64,000 nucleotides of DNA from Talpa occidentalis (taxonomy: Eukaryota > Chordata > Mammalia > Eulipotyphla > Talpidae): positions 96,308,684-96,372,683 of the forward strand of contig NW_026555331.1 in NCBI RefSeq assembly GCF_014898055.3. Reading direction: 5' to 3'. A program made the position numbers and the translations under genes. The notes under the pieces were generated by a model. The model was not told the origin of the DNA, searched no databases, and saw nothing but the letters and a program-made list of their open reading frames with translations. Positions 33,363-44,334 of the stretch are shown one piece after another. Each line of letters opens with the position of its first letter. The first letter of the stretch is position 1.

Positions 33363-36300
33363 TGGACAACTAATATTTAAAAAAATATACATGCATAAAA
33401 ATTAAATTATTTAACTCTGTACTGAAAGAGCCTAAAATGTGGACACAACTTTCAAGTACTTTATCTCAACAAAATTAAAGGGATACCCTGCAGGTGTCCA
33501 GCACTTATAAACTGTAAATGAAGAGCAATTTAATTCTCTATGGAAGCATCTTGAAAAGGGCCAGTAGGGCATTCTGATTGCGATGCTTTTCCAAAATCTC
33601 TTCCCATCATGTCTATAATGATCTCACCAGAAAGGCAGCTGTCATCCCTTTCCTCGGTTTGACCCAGACTCTTCCTCACTTCCGCATCACACTCTCTGCA
33701 GTGGTTTCCTATTAAGCAACCCTCTGCCTTCCCAGTCCAAATCAAATCAAACCATAACTGACTATTTTGAATCTTCTATTTCACTCTCAATCTCTCATCT
33801 ATTACTTAACATCGACACAATAAACTGTAGATAGAAATATGACCTCAAACCCCGAATGTGGAAATCAACATTTACCTCAACAGGTAGAATAAATGGTGAG
33901 ACTGATTTATTTTCCTGAAGCATACGTGTGATTATTTAATTTGTGGGTCTTTTCTCCTAAGACAGCCTTTAAATAAAACAGCATATTAAAATAAAAAATG
34001 TGGTCATAATTTTTCTCCTGTTGAATGCAAGTAATGCTTCGTGGAAATGTCGCTAAATTCTGCCTATCTACAAAAACGGAAATGATAAGCAGTCCTGAAG
34101 AGCAGCACCCCGTTTCCTTTCCAAAGTGCACTGCTAACACAATTCCCACACCCTTCCTGTTGCCCCAGGTGCTGAAGTTGAAAATATCCAAACATTTAGC
34201 CATCCTGAAGATATTCTCTGAGGTGGCTAGAAAAAGACTGGACTTAAATTTTATTTTATTTTATCATGAGAGGAAGTTTACTGACTTGGCTCCCCACCCC
34301 CATGACACCCCAACTTCTCTTTTTTATATGTGTGAGCTTTTTCTACTTCTGTCTCTCGGGAATAAGATTTTAGTGGTTCAGTTATTTTCTACACTTTTAC
34401 CTGAATGTGGGCAACCTCACCAGCAAAGGCTCCTGGAAATATCCTTCATCTCTTTTTCTCAGAAGATGTGAGAAATGTTGGCTGGAGTTATGAAGGGGAA
34501 GTGGTTGGTGCAGAAAGTTTCCAAAAGAATGGTGAATTTTTTTTAATTGGTTTAAAAATAAAGAACTCATATTTCTCTTTTGACGATGAGAACCTAAGGA
34601 TGAGGGCCCTCTGCTTCTCTTAACCCCAAGTAGGAAGTGAGAGATGCTGGTTTCTGTGTTCTGCAAAGCCAATGGGATGGGGTCCTTTTCTTCCTGCCTA
34701 TTGTCTATGTCACTCATAGATTTAATATTGGCTTCCAACTTTGCTATAAGATCTATTTTTTAAGTCATTCTATTGAGAAGATATACGTATACATTAATAT
34801 TTTATTAAACTTTGGCTTTTAGCAATATCAGTCATGAGAATGCTAGCAGTAAATCTAGTGAGAGTAAGACTTAAGGTCAAAGAGGAATTCTGAAAGGACA
34901 AAACATTTTATCTTTTTTACTTGGAGGTGAAAATGGAACATAGCTTATGTCAGAAATTACTAAAGTTATGGGCAAAATTACAACTGATGATTAAATTTTA
35001 TTGGCCATTTTTAGGCCTTAATTTTATGAAGCATTGTGAAGAGAGTGAGCCAGTAGATATTTTACGAGGAGCGGATGAAGTGGGTACTGACAGATGATGT
35101 GCAGGGGGAGAGTTCACTTTCAACCATGTTGAATATTAGGCACCTTTAAAGGAAATAAGAAAGAACTTGAAATTGTACTTTAAGCCTAGGAAGATACTGA
35201 GCTACCAACACATGTGGAAGTATAAATCTGGTGACTGATGTCAAGAATATCACATAAGGAGATCAGGTGGAGTCCAAAGAGATGATGACCGAGAACACAC
35301 TCTGGAAGGAGAAGAATATTTAGAGGATAGAAATGAATGGGGAAGCTGTGAAGAAATCCAGAAAGCTGGAGAGAAAGATGAGCAAGCTCTCTCTGCTTCT
35401 GGTCCACAGGGGGCTCTCCTCAACAGGATTCATCCTTTTTTCTTGGCAACTAGTGATTCAACATTCTCAGATCTTAATATTTGACCTGGTATTCAAGGAC
35501 ATTTTTTTCTCTGAATTTGCTGCAATATAAGTCAAATTCTCAATCAACTGTCTCTTGAATATTATTTTATAAATTATAACTGACATTTTACTACAAAACA
35601 TGGAGCAGTATGTCTCAGGATTGTTCAAAGTGGCACCAGCTACAGGGGTTTTATTAGTTATTAGGAGTTTTGCCTTGGAGCGATGGAAATTCAGCTAAAT
35701 ATCAGGCTGATACACATACATTCTGCCTTGGAAATATGGCTGAAAAGCAAATCTCCACCGGATGTTCTGGTGGTGAAATGACTTATGACTCTAGAACTTT
35801 CTAACTTTTCCAACTTTATTGAAGATGATTTTTTACAGCTTCCATAGAATTAGAAGGTTGCCACTGAAAATAACTGCCATTTATTCACTAGTAATTTAAA
35901 GCAAATTGAGGCAGGAATGCAGTAAAGCCAGCAGGTGATAGCATTTTGAGCAGAACACACCTTCTAAGATGGATTGATGCATCATTTAGAACTGCTTAGT
36001 AACAGAGCAAGCTTGCGAGATAAGCAGTTCTTGCACTAAGAAACAGAAGTGTTCTGTTGTATGGCCAATATCCCACTGGACAGAAGGAGCACAGGGGAAG
36101 TTTCCTTGGTTTGTTAATATTTCTTGGCAGACTTTATTAGGACAAAAGGCAGTGAGGATATAGGCTCCTATGACATGATTAACAGCAAATGTGTCTGTGC
36201 ACATGCAATGTTAAACAACAAGAGGAAAGTGATTCTTGAAAAAAGTGGACAATAGTTTCAAAGGTTGCACGATTAGAAAAAGCTGATGAGCATTTATTTT

Positions 36301-36484
36301 ATTTAGGAATTATGATGTCACTGGTGATCTGAGCAAGGAGAGATATTATAAAATGCTAAGGACAGGCCCTGGTTACAGGAAAGTAAAAAGTAGACGAGGA
36401 AATTTCCTTTCCCAAAATTATTGGTAGAGTAATATGGTAAAAAACCAACCTGCAGCAAAATTCCTAAAAGAAAGAGATACAAAA
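33363..36484. other. Long stretch with no recognised gene
   Basis: About 3.1 kb. It holds the 148-codon frame 34025-34471 (plus), opposed by a 98-codon and a 113-codon minus frame. None resembles a known family or shows domain-like patterning, so I treat all as chance frames. No SINE, L1 or LTR recognised. Confidence 0.45.
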
Positions 36485-36493
36485 TTGAAAACA

Positions 36494-36748
<255 letters not shown>

Positions 36749-36769
36749 TTAAACTGGAAAGACTAAGAG

Positions 36770-36773
36770 AAAC
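36770..36773. repeat. 4-bp target-site repeat, left (aaac)
   Basis: 'aaac' lies directly outside the terminal TG of the left LTR. The same 4 bp lie directly outside the terminal CA of the right LTR (37882-37885). A 4-bp duplication is typical of class I (gammaretrovirus-like) integration. A match of this length alone has a 1 in 256 chance. Confidence 0.65.
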
Positions 36774-37245
36774 TGTTATAGAGCAACCCCGATATTAAAC
36801 GGGTTCCTGGCTGTGGGTCCTCACCCGCGCGCTTTAAAGGGACTTATGAATACTCTACTACAGACACACGCAAAAGGGTTAATAAAAGGTTTATTTACAA
36901 GAGAAAAAGAAATAAGGAAAATGTACAACTCAGGGAGAAAATAGGGAAATAAAGTCTTTAATGCGTCCTACCCGATCCGACGACCTGGAAACCCAAAGTC
37001 ACTCTCAGAGCTAGACGGACGCCGCGAGCTGGCCGAGGGCCCCAAAATGGAGAGAGCCCCAAAGCCCACATGTCTGCCTTTTGTATCCACCTGGCTGCTT
37101 AACCCCACCCTCAGGTCCCAGCCACCTTCCCTTGGGTGGTGATGGGATTTGGAGTTCCCAGTGTCTTTGGCTTTGGCCTGGGGTGGGGGTGGAGTCCACA
37201 AAGCCTGTATGGAATTAGCTTTGGGACAGCCTTTTTCCCCTAACA
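36774..37245 (-). mobile_element. LTR 1 of an inverted LTR pair (472 bp)
   Basis: Read on the minus strand it begins TGTTAGGGG and ends CTCTATAACA, the TG...CA termini of an LTR. The 3' half has 'gcattaaagactttatttcc' and 'cttgtaaataaacctttta', an AATAAA polyadenylation region, and a CpG-containing segment ('ctcgcggcgtccgtctagc'). Immediately before its TG, on the same strand, stands 'gtgaaaggggggaat', a polypurine tract like that preceding a retroviral 3' LTR. It is therefore a 3' LTR facing away from its neighbour at 37298. No coding region is retained. Confidence 0.8.
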
Positions 37246-37297
37246 ATTCCCCCCTTTCACTTTTAGATATGGTGGAATAAAAATTAAAAGGGGGGAT
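37246..37297. other. 52-bp junction with two opposed polypurine tracts
   Basis: The left end reads 'attcccccctttcac', the reverse complement of an A3G6 polypurine tract abutting LTR 1. The right end reads 'attaaaaggggggat', an A4G6 polypurine tract abutting LTR 2. Only 22 bp ('ttttagatatggtggaataa' plus two bases) separate them. In retroviruses the polypurine tract primes plus-strand DNA and sits just upstream of the 3' LTR. Here two of them point outwards from one short segment. Confidence 0.8.
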
Positions 37298-37881
37298 TGT
37301 AACAGGGTGGTCCCCAGGAAAGGGGGAGGTTCCCTGCCCCACCCAAGGGAGGGTGGAGCTGAGCAGGAAGAGGAGAAGCAGAAGAGACTGAGGAAGGAAG
37401 CAGGATGGAGCCAGGAGACCTGGAGGAGGGGCATGGAGCCTAGAGACACGTAAAGAAACTGCGCTTGTCTTTTGGTCATGGACTGGGTGACACAGATGTG
37501 GGTGAGACCCGTGGGAGGTGACAATGGCAGCTTTTATCTTGATGTTGATTTTGCTCTTTTCCTTCCGGGCTTGTCCGGTTGTTTGTGACCCTTTGCTGTG
37601 GGTCCCCACTGGAAGATGCTTTAGACTTGTAGCAGGCTTTGGGGCCTTGTTCTGGGCCGATCCCATATGGATGGACTTTTACCCACGAGGGGATGGGTAA
37701 CTTTGGGTGCTTCATTTAGAAACTAGACTCTTTGCCTTACCTGTATTGTTTCCTAGTTTAATTAAAGTTCCTTCCCATTAAAGTCTCCTATGTTTTGTGT
37801 TGATGCGGCGGATGGCAGAACCCATTTAGAATAGGCAGGTTTGCAGGGTTTTTGGGCTGCCCCTCTCCCTGTCCTATAACA
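37298..37881 (+). mobile_element. LTR 2 of an inverted LTR pair (584 bp)
   Basis: Begins TGTAACAGGG and ends CCTATAACA. It contains 'tttaattaaagttccttccc' and 'cccattaaagtctcctatg', candidate ATTAAA polyadenylation signals. It is preceded directly by 'aaaaggggggat'. Different overall from LTR 1, but the two share 'cacccaagggaggg'-type sequence (37340-37356; on the other strand at 37122-37138), the 'CTATAACA' terminus and a loosely similar U5 ('gaacccatttagaat' vs 'gaacccgtttaatat'). This suggests related class I ERV families. Solo-like: no gag, pol or env remains. Confidence 0.8.
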
Positions 37882-37885
37882 AAAC
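37882..37885. repeat. 4-bp target-site repeat, right (aaac)
   Basis: Partner of 36770-36773, adjoining the CA end of LTR 2. If both are one duplication, the two LTRs and the 52-bp junction entered as a single unit. Confidence 0.65.
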
Positions 37886-38759
37886 TATCAGTTATCAGAG
37901 CCAACCAGTTCAGGAAACAACAACATCACAGAAGAAATGGGATCATCTTAACTGCAGTGACCTAGACTTCTGGTTTGCAGCTTAAACTCGTGTGTGCTCC
38001 AATAGGTGAGTTGGATTCCAGTTCTGGGACATGTGAGGAATGGCATCTTCAGTGTAAGTGGGAATTTTTTCAATATTAGTTTAAAAAAAATTGTCTTTAA
38101 TTAAGAAAAAAACAAGCTGTCCCCTGAGAATTCATAAGCTAGAGTTAGTCCTCATACAAGCTTGGGACCCACATCTCATTACCTACATGGTCTGGAAAAA
38201 GTCAAGCAATCCCAGGGCTGATGCTTCCCAAAGTATCTGTCAGAAGCAAATACTACTTTATGGTTGTCAAATGACGTCTCAAGAAATATCTACATATAAA
38301 GTCACTTTATCATCTCATAATTTGAAAGTAAAAAAAGGAAACAAGGAATAGAAGTTAAGTGTTAGCAGAAACAATGAACAGAATGAGACCTGAAAATTTA
38401 GAGTCCACCAGTGACAACCACAATATAAGATTAGTGTATAATATGCTTAAAAAATCAAATGTATGGTTAGTCTTTTTCCTGGCATCTTCCTCCCTCCTCA
38501 CAATCTGGTCTTCTCCCAAGACCCAGGTATCAAGCAGTTTTCTACTTACTAATCAGATCTAACTTCTCAAAGAAGGACGCTCTTAAAGTTTACAAGTAAA
38601 CTCTCTAAGTTTCACCAACTTGTCAAATGTATTCAGGAATGCTATCGAGAGGCCTTGTTTATGTGGCCTGAATTCATTCTGGTAATTAAAAATGCATGAT
38701 TTGGGGAAAAAAATCAAATGTATGAATAAGAAATGACTATAACTGGGACGATAACTGGG
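37886..38759. other. No recognised gene
   Basis: AT-rich sequence with no recognised exon or repeat. The 86-codon frame at 38091-38351 has no family resemblance. Confidence 0.4.
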
Positions 38760-39715
38760 CCAATAAACTGATATAAATTTTTTTAAAATTTGACATACAG
38801 AAATGAAAAATACAGTAATTAAAAATTCAACAGTTATGCTATTTAGCCATTAGAAATGATGGGAAAGAGACCAAACTTGGAACTCAGTGTAAAGCAACTA
38901 GCCCCACAGAGAGACAGAAGAATGTGAAAGCAGTTGAGAGACAAAGGAAAGAGAGATGTAACCTAAATCAAATAAGAATTAAAAAAAAAAAAATCAGGAA
39001 ATAGGAAAGTTGGTTTTGGAAGGCAAAATGGCTAAGAAATTACAGAATTCTAGATAACATAAATACACAAATTTAGGAAGCAAAACAATCTTTTTTTAAA
39101 ATTGCATTAACATTGGTTTATAGCACTATACAATTTAGGGAATAGGATCATCCCTTCTCAGATATGTGTCACCACCAAGGCACCCATATTCCTTTACTCT
39201 AGGCCTGTGCTCCCCCCTACCACCTTCCCTCCTCTAGTCACCACAACTCTGTGGTCATATTTCTTGGGTTTGTTTGGGTTTAGTTTTGTCAGTTCCTTTG
39301 TGGTTTTTTTCTCTATACATTAACAACCCCAATTTCCACTAAACTGGAATACAAATAAATGAAAACTACCTTTAAAAAAAAAATCAAGAATCAATCAGAT
39401 TAATTCCAGAAAACATTAGAATAACTGGATTCGAAATGACCACAAATGGAAGCCAGAAATCCATAATAGCAAAATTATGTAAAAACATTTATAAATATAT
39501 ACCTAGAATTGTACACTAGTATAGTGATTTTGAGATAAAACAAAAAAATGCCAAAAGCAGCTCCTCCTTATAGAGCTTCTAAAATATGTACTTCAAGAAT
39601 AAGGAAAAGGATCAGAAAAAACTAGTGAGTTGAAGGATAGATGAGCAAATAAGGAATAGATGTGAATAAATCTAAACAAATATCAAAGCTATAAAACAAT
39701 GTCTAATTTGAGAAT
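38760..39715 (+). mobile_element. Patchwork of old L1/HAL1-like sequence
   Basis: 38760-39100 and 39380-39715 are A-rich, with L1-like phrases such as 'attagaaatgatgggaaaga' and 'aaaacaatgtctaatttgag'. 39110-39340 is pyrimidine-rich ('cctctagtcaccacaactct', 'ggtcatatttcttgggtttg') and resembles a LINE segment read antisense; a related segment is at 63466-63733. Family assignment is loose. Confidence 0.35.
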
Positions 39716-39719
39716 GTAT

Positions 39720-40060
39720 TACATTTCCTGGTGCTGTGTAATAAGTACTACAGACATAATGGTTTAAAACACATTTATTATCCCTAAGATTCTAAGAATC
39801 CTGAATCTGGGCACAGCTAATTGGATCCTCTATCTGTGTTACAGGGTTGCTATCCAGGCTATGCTCTCATGTACAAGGTCACTGAGGGCTCCTGCATTTC
39901 TATACTCTTTTGACTTAGTTATGAGCAGAATTTCCTTGATGTTCTGCAAAAGAGGAGAGGCCAGTTTTTTACTGGTGGTCATTTGGAAACCACTTTTAAT
40001 TCCCAGAGGGCAATTCATAAACCCTCTTCACAATAGGCAGCTAACATCAAGTCAGTAAGA
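39720..40060 (-). mobile_element. Ancient LTR/MaLR-like repeat, antisense
   Basis: 'tttcctggtgctgtgtaata', 'ataatggtttaaaacacatt', 'tctaagaatcctgaatctgg', 'gcacagctaattggatcctc' and 'caaggtcactgagggctcct' follow the order of a familiar mammalian repeat ('ctgctgtgtaacaaatt...gtggcttaaaacaa...tctgggcacggctcagctgggtcctc'). Diverged; class uncertain. Confidence 0.45.
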
Positions 40061-40389
40061 GGTCTCTTCAGTCTAGAACATAATGACTTAAGTGGCATCT
40101 TCATCATTACTCTTCATTATTATATCTTCATCATTAGTTGAGGAGTGATATGTCATTACCTTTGAATAACCTTCTAACCTCCACTGCTTAGAAGTCACAA
40201 GTTCTATTGCACTCAAGCGGGGAGAATTTTGCATGATTCATAAGGGACAGCCTTAGGGTGTGTTTGCAGAGAGTTGTGGAAAAAGATGAAACTAAAACTG
40301 AATAAGGCAGAAAGAACTTAAAAAGAAAGCATGCTAAAGTCCTCACATGAATTGTAGAAAGTCACAAATTAAAGGGCATTAAGAACAGA

Positions 40390-41240
40390 AAGCACAAAAT
40401 AAGATGGTACAAATCAAAACATACCAGGAATCTATTTTTAAGTGAAAGTGAACAAAAGCTCATGTAATGACACTAATATCAGATAAAAAGGACCACAAGG
40501 TGAAAAGTCTTATTTCACTTAGAGGGTTACTACATAATGATAAAAAAAATGCCTGCATGAAATTTAACAAGAAACAAATAGTAATAATTATCAGGAGTGA
40601 GTCACAAATCATGGTGATATTGAGACATTGTTTAGCAACTGACAAATCAAACACACCCAAAAAAACAGTAAGAAAGTGAAAATCAAAATCAACAAAAAAC
40701 TATGAACAAGAGACAGTCTATGGGGGATAGGGGGCGGGGAGGGATTGGGGTCAAAATAAGGGGGTTGCAATTGTCTGGGGAATATAAAAATAAAATGTAT
40801 AAAAAATAAAAAAAAATTTAGACCCAGCAAAGTTCCATGATGAAAATGCATATATTGTGCAAAAATGAAAAATGATATAAAAAATGTATTAACTAAATTA
40901 AATAAAACAGTAAGATAGACTTTGAGAATACAAATATGCTTAAGGGAACTGCTTTACACAGAATATAGAATAAAGCAAGAAACTATGTATGCATGATATT
41001 TGTTAAACATAGATGGATACCATGTAGTAAACTATAAAACTACTTTTAATAAATATGAAGGATTTGATATTGTAGAGGTCACATTTCCTAACTACAATAA
41101 ATTTGTTCAAAGGTAATAAAGATTTTAAAAACTCAAAGTAATCAAATGGTTATTAAAATGATCAAAATAATTATGAAAAATTATGTATCAAAACATGTAA
41201 ACTATAGACAATATTTCAGAGAGGATTTATAAACTAAGGA
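40390..41240 (+). mobile_element. Old L1 ORF2 endonuclease-region fragment
   Basis: Collinear with the N-terminal (endonuclease) part of L1 ORF2: 'aatatcagataaaaaggacc', 'ggttactacataatgataaa' and 'atattgtagaggtcacattt' in sense order. Heavily mutated and interrupted at 40667-40818 by a short young L1 3' end. Confidence 0.6.
40667..40818 (+). mobile_element. Very short young L1 3' end (~150 bp)
   Basis: Starts within the 3' UTR of the same young L1 subfamily as 18258-18955 and 29385-30146: 'taagaaagtgaaaatcaaaa', 'caacaaaaaactatgaacaa', G-rich 'gggggatagggggcggggag', then 'aatataaaaataaaatgtat' and an A-rich tail. Only the last ~150 bp are present. No clear TSD because both flanks are A-rich. 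Confidence 0.88.
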
Positions 41241-41389
41241 GCAAATATTAGAAGAGTTGAAAATTTAGAAAAATACTGTTGATTCTAAATATTGCACACA
41301 AGAAACATGCTATAATGTAATGTTACTTCAATAAGAGAATTTTAAAAACAGGAGATAAAAAAATAAAGTATAAATAAAGATGTAATAAA

Positions 41390-41765
41390 GGAGAATCAAC
41401 AAAAACAATCTGTTCTTTGAAAAAATATGATACAGGTGTCTCTGACAAGACTGATCAAGAACAAAGGGGAAAATGGTAAACAATGCTGACAGAGTAAAAG
41501 AAAACAACCTAAGAAACAGACTAGAAGGACTGCAGAGTGTTATAGACAACTATAGATGACAATGGCAATTTAGATGAAATGGGTACATTTCTAGAAAATT
41601 CTCTTACAAAAATGATTTATAAAAGAACTAGAAAGCTTATGTGGCCCTATAATCATTGAAGACTGTTGTTTAACCTAAGTCCACAGTCTGATAAATTCTA
41701 GTAGGTATTTAAGATGCAAATAATTTTAATATAATTTATACAAAGAATGAAAAATGACACATTTC
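41390..41765 (+). mobile_element. Old L1 ORF2 fragment
   Basis: 'caatctgttctttgaaaaaa', 'tctctgacaagactgatcaa' and 'agaaaacaacctaagaaaca' recall the L1 ORF2 stretch between endonuclease and RT ('tggttctttgaaaagattaac...ccagactcatcaag'). Diverged. Confidence 0.5.
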
Positions 41766-41774
41766 CCTTTTACT

Positions 41775-42080
41775 CTTTGTAGTGAGGTAGCCAGGCAAAG
41801 AGCAGGCAGCAGGCCGGGAGGCTGGCAGGCCTCTCAGATCCTAGAGAGTCTTTGTTCTCTATGGGGGCTCTCTATGGCATCTGCTCATCCTCCCATAGCC
41901 ATCCCCTGCCACCAGACTGTTGTGATGCCACCCTGACAACTTCAGCCTCCAGGCCCAGGTGTGCCATAGCACATTCTAGGTGTCCACTATGAGGTCCGAG
42001 CACCCGGTGCCCATGCCCCCAGGCACCTCCTGCATTCAAGGCCGCAGGGGATAGCCACAGAAGTCAGCAGTGTAAAAGCC
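41775..42080. other. GC-rich insert of unknown origin inside old L1
   Basis: Roughly 300 bp far richer in G and C than either flank, with 'gcaggcagcaggccgggagg', 'ccatcccctgccaccagact' and 'gcacccggtgcccatgcccc'. It interrupts an otherwise AT-rich old L1. No clear TSD, A-tail, SINE boxes or LTR termini. It could be an LTR fragment, a retrocopied exon or a microdeletion scar. The 60-codon frame at its start is not recognisable. Confidence 0.5.
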
Positions 42081-42084
42081 TATT

Positions 42085-42905
42085 GAACTTAACCTACATT
42101 CATTTTATGAGATTAATAACTATGATTCCAAAAATCCAACAATGAAAGCTTCAAAAGGAAAAAATTAAAGGTCAGTTTCGACTATGAACAGAGATACAAA
42201 ATTCCTATATAAAAATGGGAAACAAAATTCTAAATAAACACAAACACACAACTCAAGAAAATTAAAAATAGTTGTACCCTCTGACCTACCAGTTCCATTT
42301 CTGGGTATTTATTCAAAGAAAACTAAACACTACCTCAAAAAGTATGTATCCCCATCTTTATCGCAGTTTTATTTACAATAGCCAAAATATGGAAACAATC
42401 TAAATGCCCATCAACAGATTGAATAAAGAAAATGTCGGATATTTCTTTATCTACATACACAACCAAATATTAATATTACTAAACCATGAAAAAATGTAAT
42501 CTTGCCTTTTGTGACAACATAGATGGACCTTGCAGGCATTATGTTATGTGGAAAGAACATAGATTATGACAAATAGCATGTGATCTCATTTATATGTGAA
42601 CGCTAAAAAAATCCAAGTTCTTAGATACAAAGAGACTGGAGGTTGCTAGAGGTTGCGGGTAGTCAAGGGGTTTGTTCAAAAGCTACAAAACTTCAATTAT
42701 TAAAAAAATAAGTTATGGGGTGTGTATTGGACAGAATGGGGACTTATTTGAAAGTTGCTAACTGAATAAATTTACATATGGGGATATTAATTAGATTACT
42801 GTGATCATTTCACACTATATACAAATATCAAATGTTGAACACCTAAAACATTTCAATTATAGCTCAGTAAAACACAAATTACCAAGAAATAAAAGGCTAG
42901 TTAAC
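42085..42905 (+). mobile_element. Old L1 3' end (ORF2 tail and 3' UTR)
   Basis: ORF2 tail landmarks: 'ctgacctaccagttccattt', 'gcagttttatttacaatagc', 'aaacaatctaaatgcccatc' and 'gtgacaacatagatggacct'. 3' UTR: 'gactggaggttgctagaggt', 'aatggggacttatttgaaag' and 'actgtgatcatttcacacta'. Frames are broken throughout. An older L1 subfamily than the 29385 copy. Confidence 0.78.
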
Positions 42906-42959
42906 ACTTTAAAATGCTAGTAATATAAATTAACAGAAACAATTCAAAATCATCTCATA

Positions 42960-43450
42960 TTTTGGCAGATAAAATTGACACAATATTCATATTAGGGATT
43001 CTTATCAAACTTGGAATTAAAGCAAATTTTCCTAATTGGCAAAAGAATATTTATTAAAAAAATCTCCTGAGAAGCAGCCTGTGCACCCATAAAATGGTAA
43101 AATCATTCTCTTTAATGAAAGGAAGAGACAGAAAGATGGCTATTGTCACCACATTCACCATTGAACTAAAGACGCCAGAGAGCACATGAAAGTAAACAAG
43201 TGAAACAAATTATTTAAGGATGCAAAATAGATAATAGTCTTATTTACAAAAATGATTATCTTCATAAGAAACCCCAAGGCAAGCTACAAGTTATTCCAAT
43301 GAATAACTATTTCAATAACTATAGAAGATTGATATACCAAAGTTAACAAATTTGTGAAAACAAATAAATGTCACTTGGAATCAACTAAGATATGATTAAT
43401 CCTTTTAATGGAGAAGCTTATAATTTTGAAATGTTTTAAAAGACAAACTG
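42960..43450 (+). mobile_element. Old L1 ORF2 fragment (RT region)
   Basis: 'tattgtcaccacattcacca', 'tgattatcttcataagaaac' and 'aagattgatataccaaagtt' follow the L1 order downstream of the RT start, heavily mutated. It lies 3' of the 42085-42905 tail, so it belongs to a different insertion. Confidence 0.45.
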
Positions 43451-43949
43451 AAAGACACTCATTCACGAAAAACAGGAGCCAGTATTCTAAGTATGTCAGT
43501 TACCTCCAAACTGATACACAGAGACAATAAATAGCTTCTAAAACTCTAAACTGGATTTTCCTTAATATAAAAAAAAAATCAAACCCCAAAAACTGATTTG
43601 GAGTTTCAGATAGAAAAGTTAGAGGGTCAAGAAGGAAGGAAAATAGAAAGATCTGCCCCAACAGATTCCATGGCTTCTTTAGTTGGGAAGTAAACAGCAA
43701 ACAGTTAAAGGGAAGAAAAAAATCCAAAATTAGGTCAAAGCTAACAAGGAACATTGATAAACAACACATTGGGTACTGGGATGTGTGAGTATGTAGTGAA
43801 ATTAAATAGGTGGTAACTGGTAATTGTACCCATATTTTTTTAAAAATGAAAATTATTTCCAACGTCACATCTTACCAAAAATATCTACTTTAAATGCAGT
43901 TTTAAAATTGTTAAAATCAAGCATTAAGTATTTTACATTGGAAAATACC
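43451..43949. other. No recognised gene
   Basis: AT-rich sequence. A 122-codon minus-strand frame (43868-43500) is rich in F, L and S, as expected from A-rich repeat sequence read in reverse. Confidence 0.4.
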
Positions 43950-44300
43950 TTTATGTTCCTGGAGCAGGGAAGAACTTTAATAACAAAATCTAAAGAAAAC
44001 AATAGGTGAATTTGACGCCATACAACTAACATTAACGCTGTCGACCCAAAAACGTTTTCAATAAAAACCAAGGGAGAAAAATATGCCGCAACAGAAAAGA
44101 CACATTTGCAGTCTATACACCACTTTAAAACAATTAGTATCCAGAACTCATAGATAACTTTTAAAAAACATTTTTAAAATAGAAAGGTGGGCACAAGCAT
44201 AAGTAGAAAACAAATCACGATGCCATACACTCGAAACCTCTGATTTAAACTAGTGTCACTTCAATAAAAATTTAAATAAGCAAAAAATTAAAATATAAAA
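43950..44300 (+). mobile_element. Old L1 ORF2 C-terminal region and tail
   Basis: 'ggtgaatttgacgccataca', 'acatttgcagtctatacacc' and 'ttagtatccagaactcatag' resemble the ORF2 stretch 'tttgactacataaa...tatttgcaaa...ttaatatccagaatatata'. It ends 'gtgtcacttcaataaaaatt', a typical L1 3' end. Confidence 0.5.
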
Positions 44301-44334
44301 AAACCTCATCATAAAGCAAGAAAATCAACATAAA

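Noticed and set aside
34025..34471. 148-codon plus-strand frame
   Set aside because: No domain pattern, signal or family resemblance, and opposed by comparable minus-strand frames. Expected by chance in 64 kb of mammalian DNA.
36968..37666. 232-codon minus-strand open frame, the longest in the window
   Set aside because: It runs through LTR 1, the polypurine junction and into LTR 2 read backwards. It owes its openness to GC-rich LTR sequence, has no protein-family resemblance and crosses two independent mobile-element boundaries.
37290..37881. Reading LTR 2 as the 3' LTR of a full provirus with LTR 1 as its 5' LTR
   Set aside because: The two LTRs are in opposite orientation, differ in sequence and are only 52 bp apart, so there is no room for, or trace of, gag-pol-env.
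41754..41936. Possible captured exon at the start of the GC-rich insert
   Set aside because: No splice sites bracket it convincingly, and the 60-codon frame continues from L1 sequence. I keep only the composition anomaly as a finding.
43500..43868. 122-codon minus frame rich in F, L and S resembling a membrane protein
   Set aside because: Hydrophobic look comes from A-rich plus-strand sequence read in reverse. The same effect is seen at 22557-22916 within antisense L1 RT sequence.
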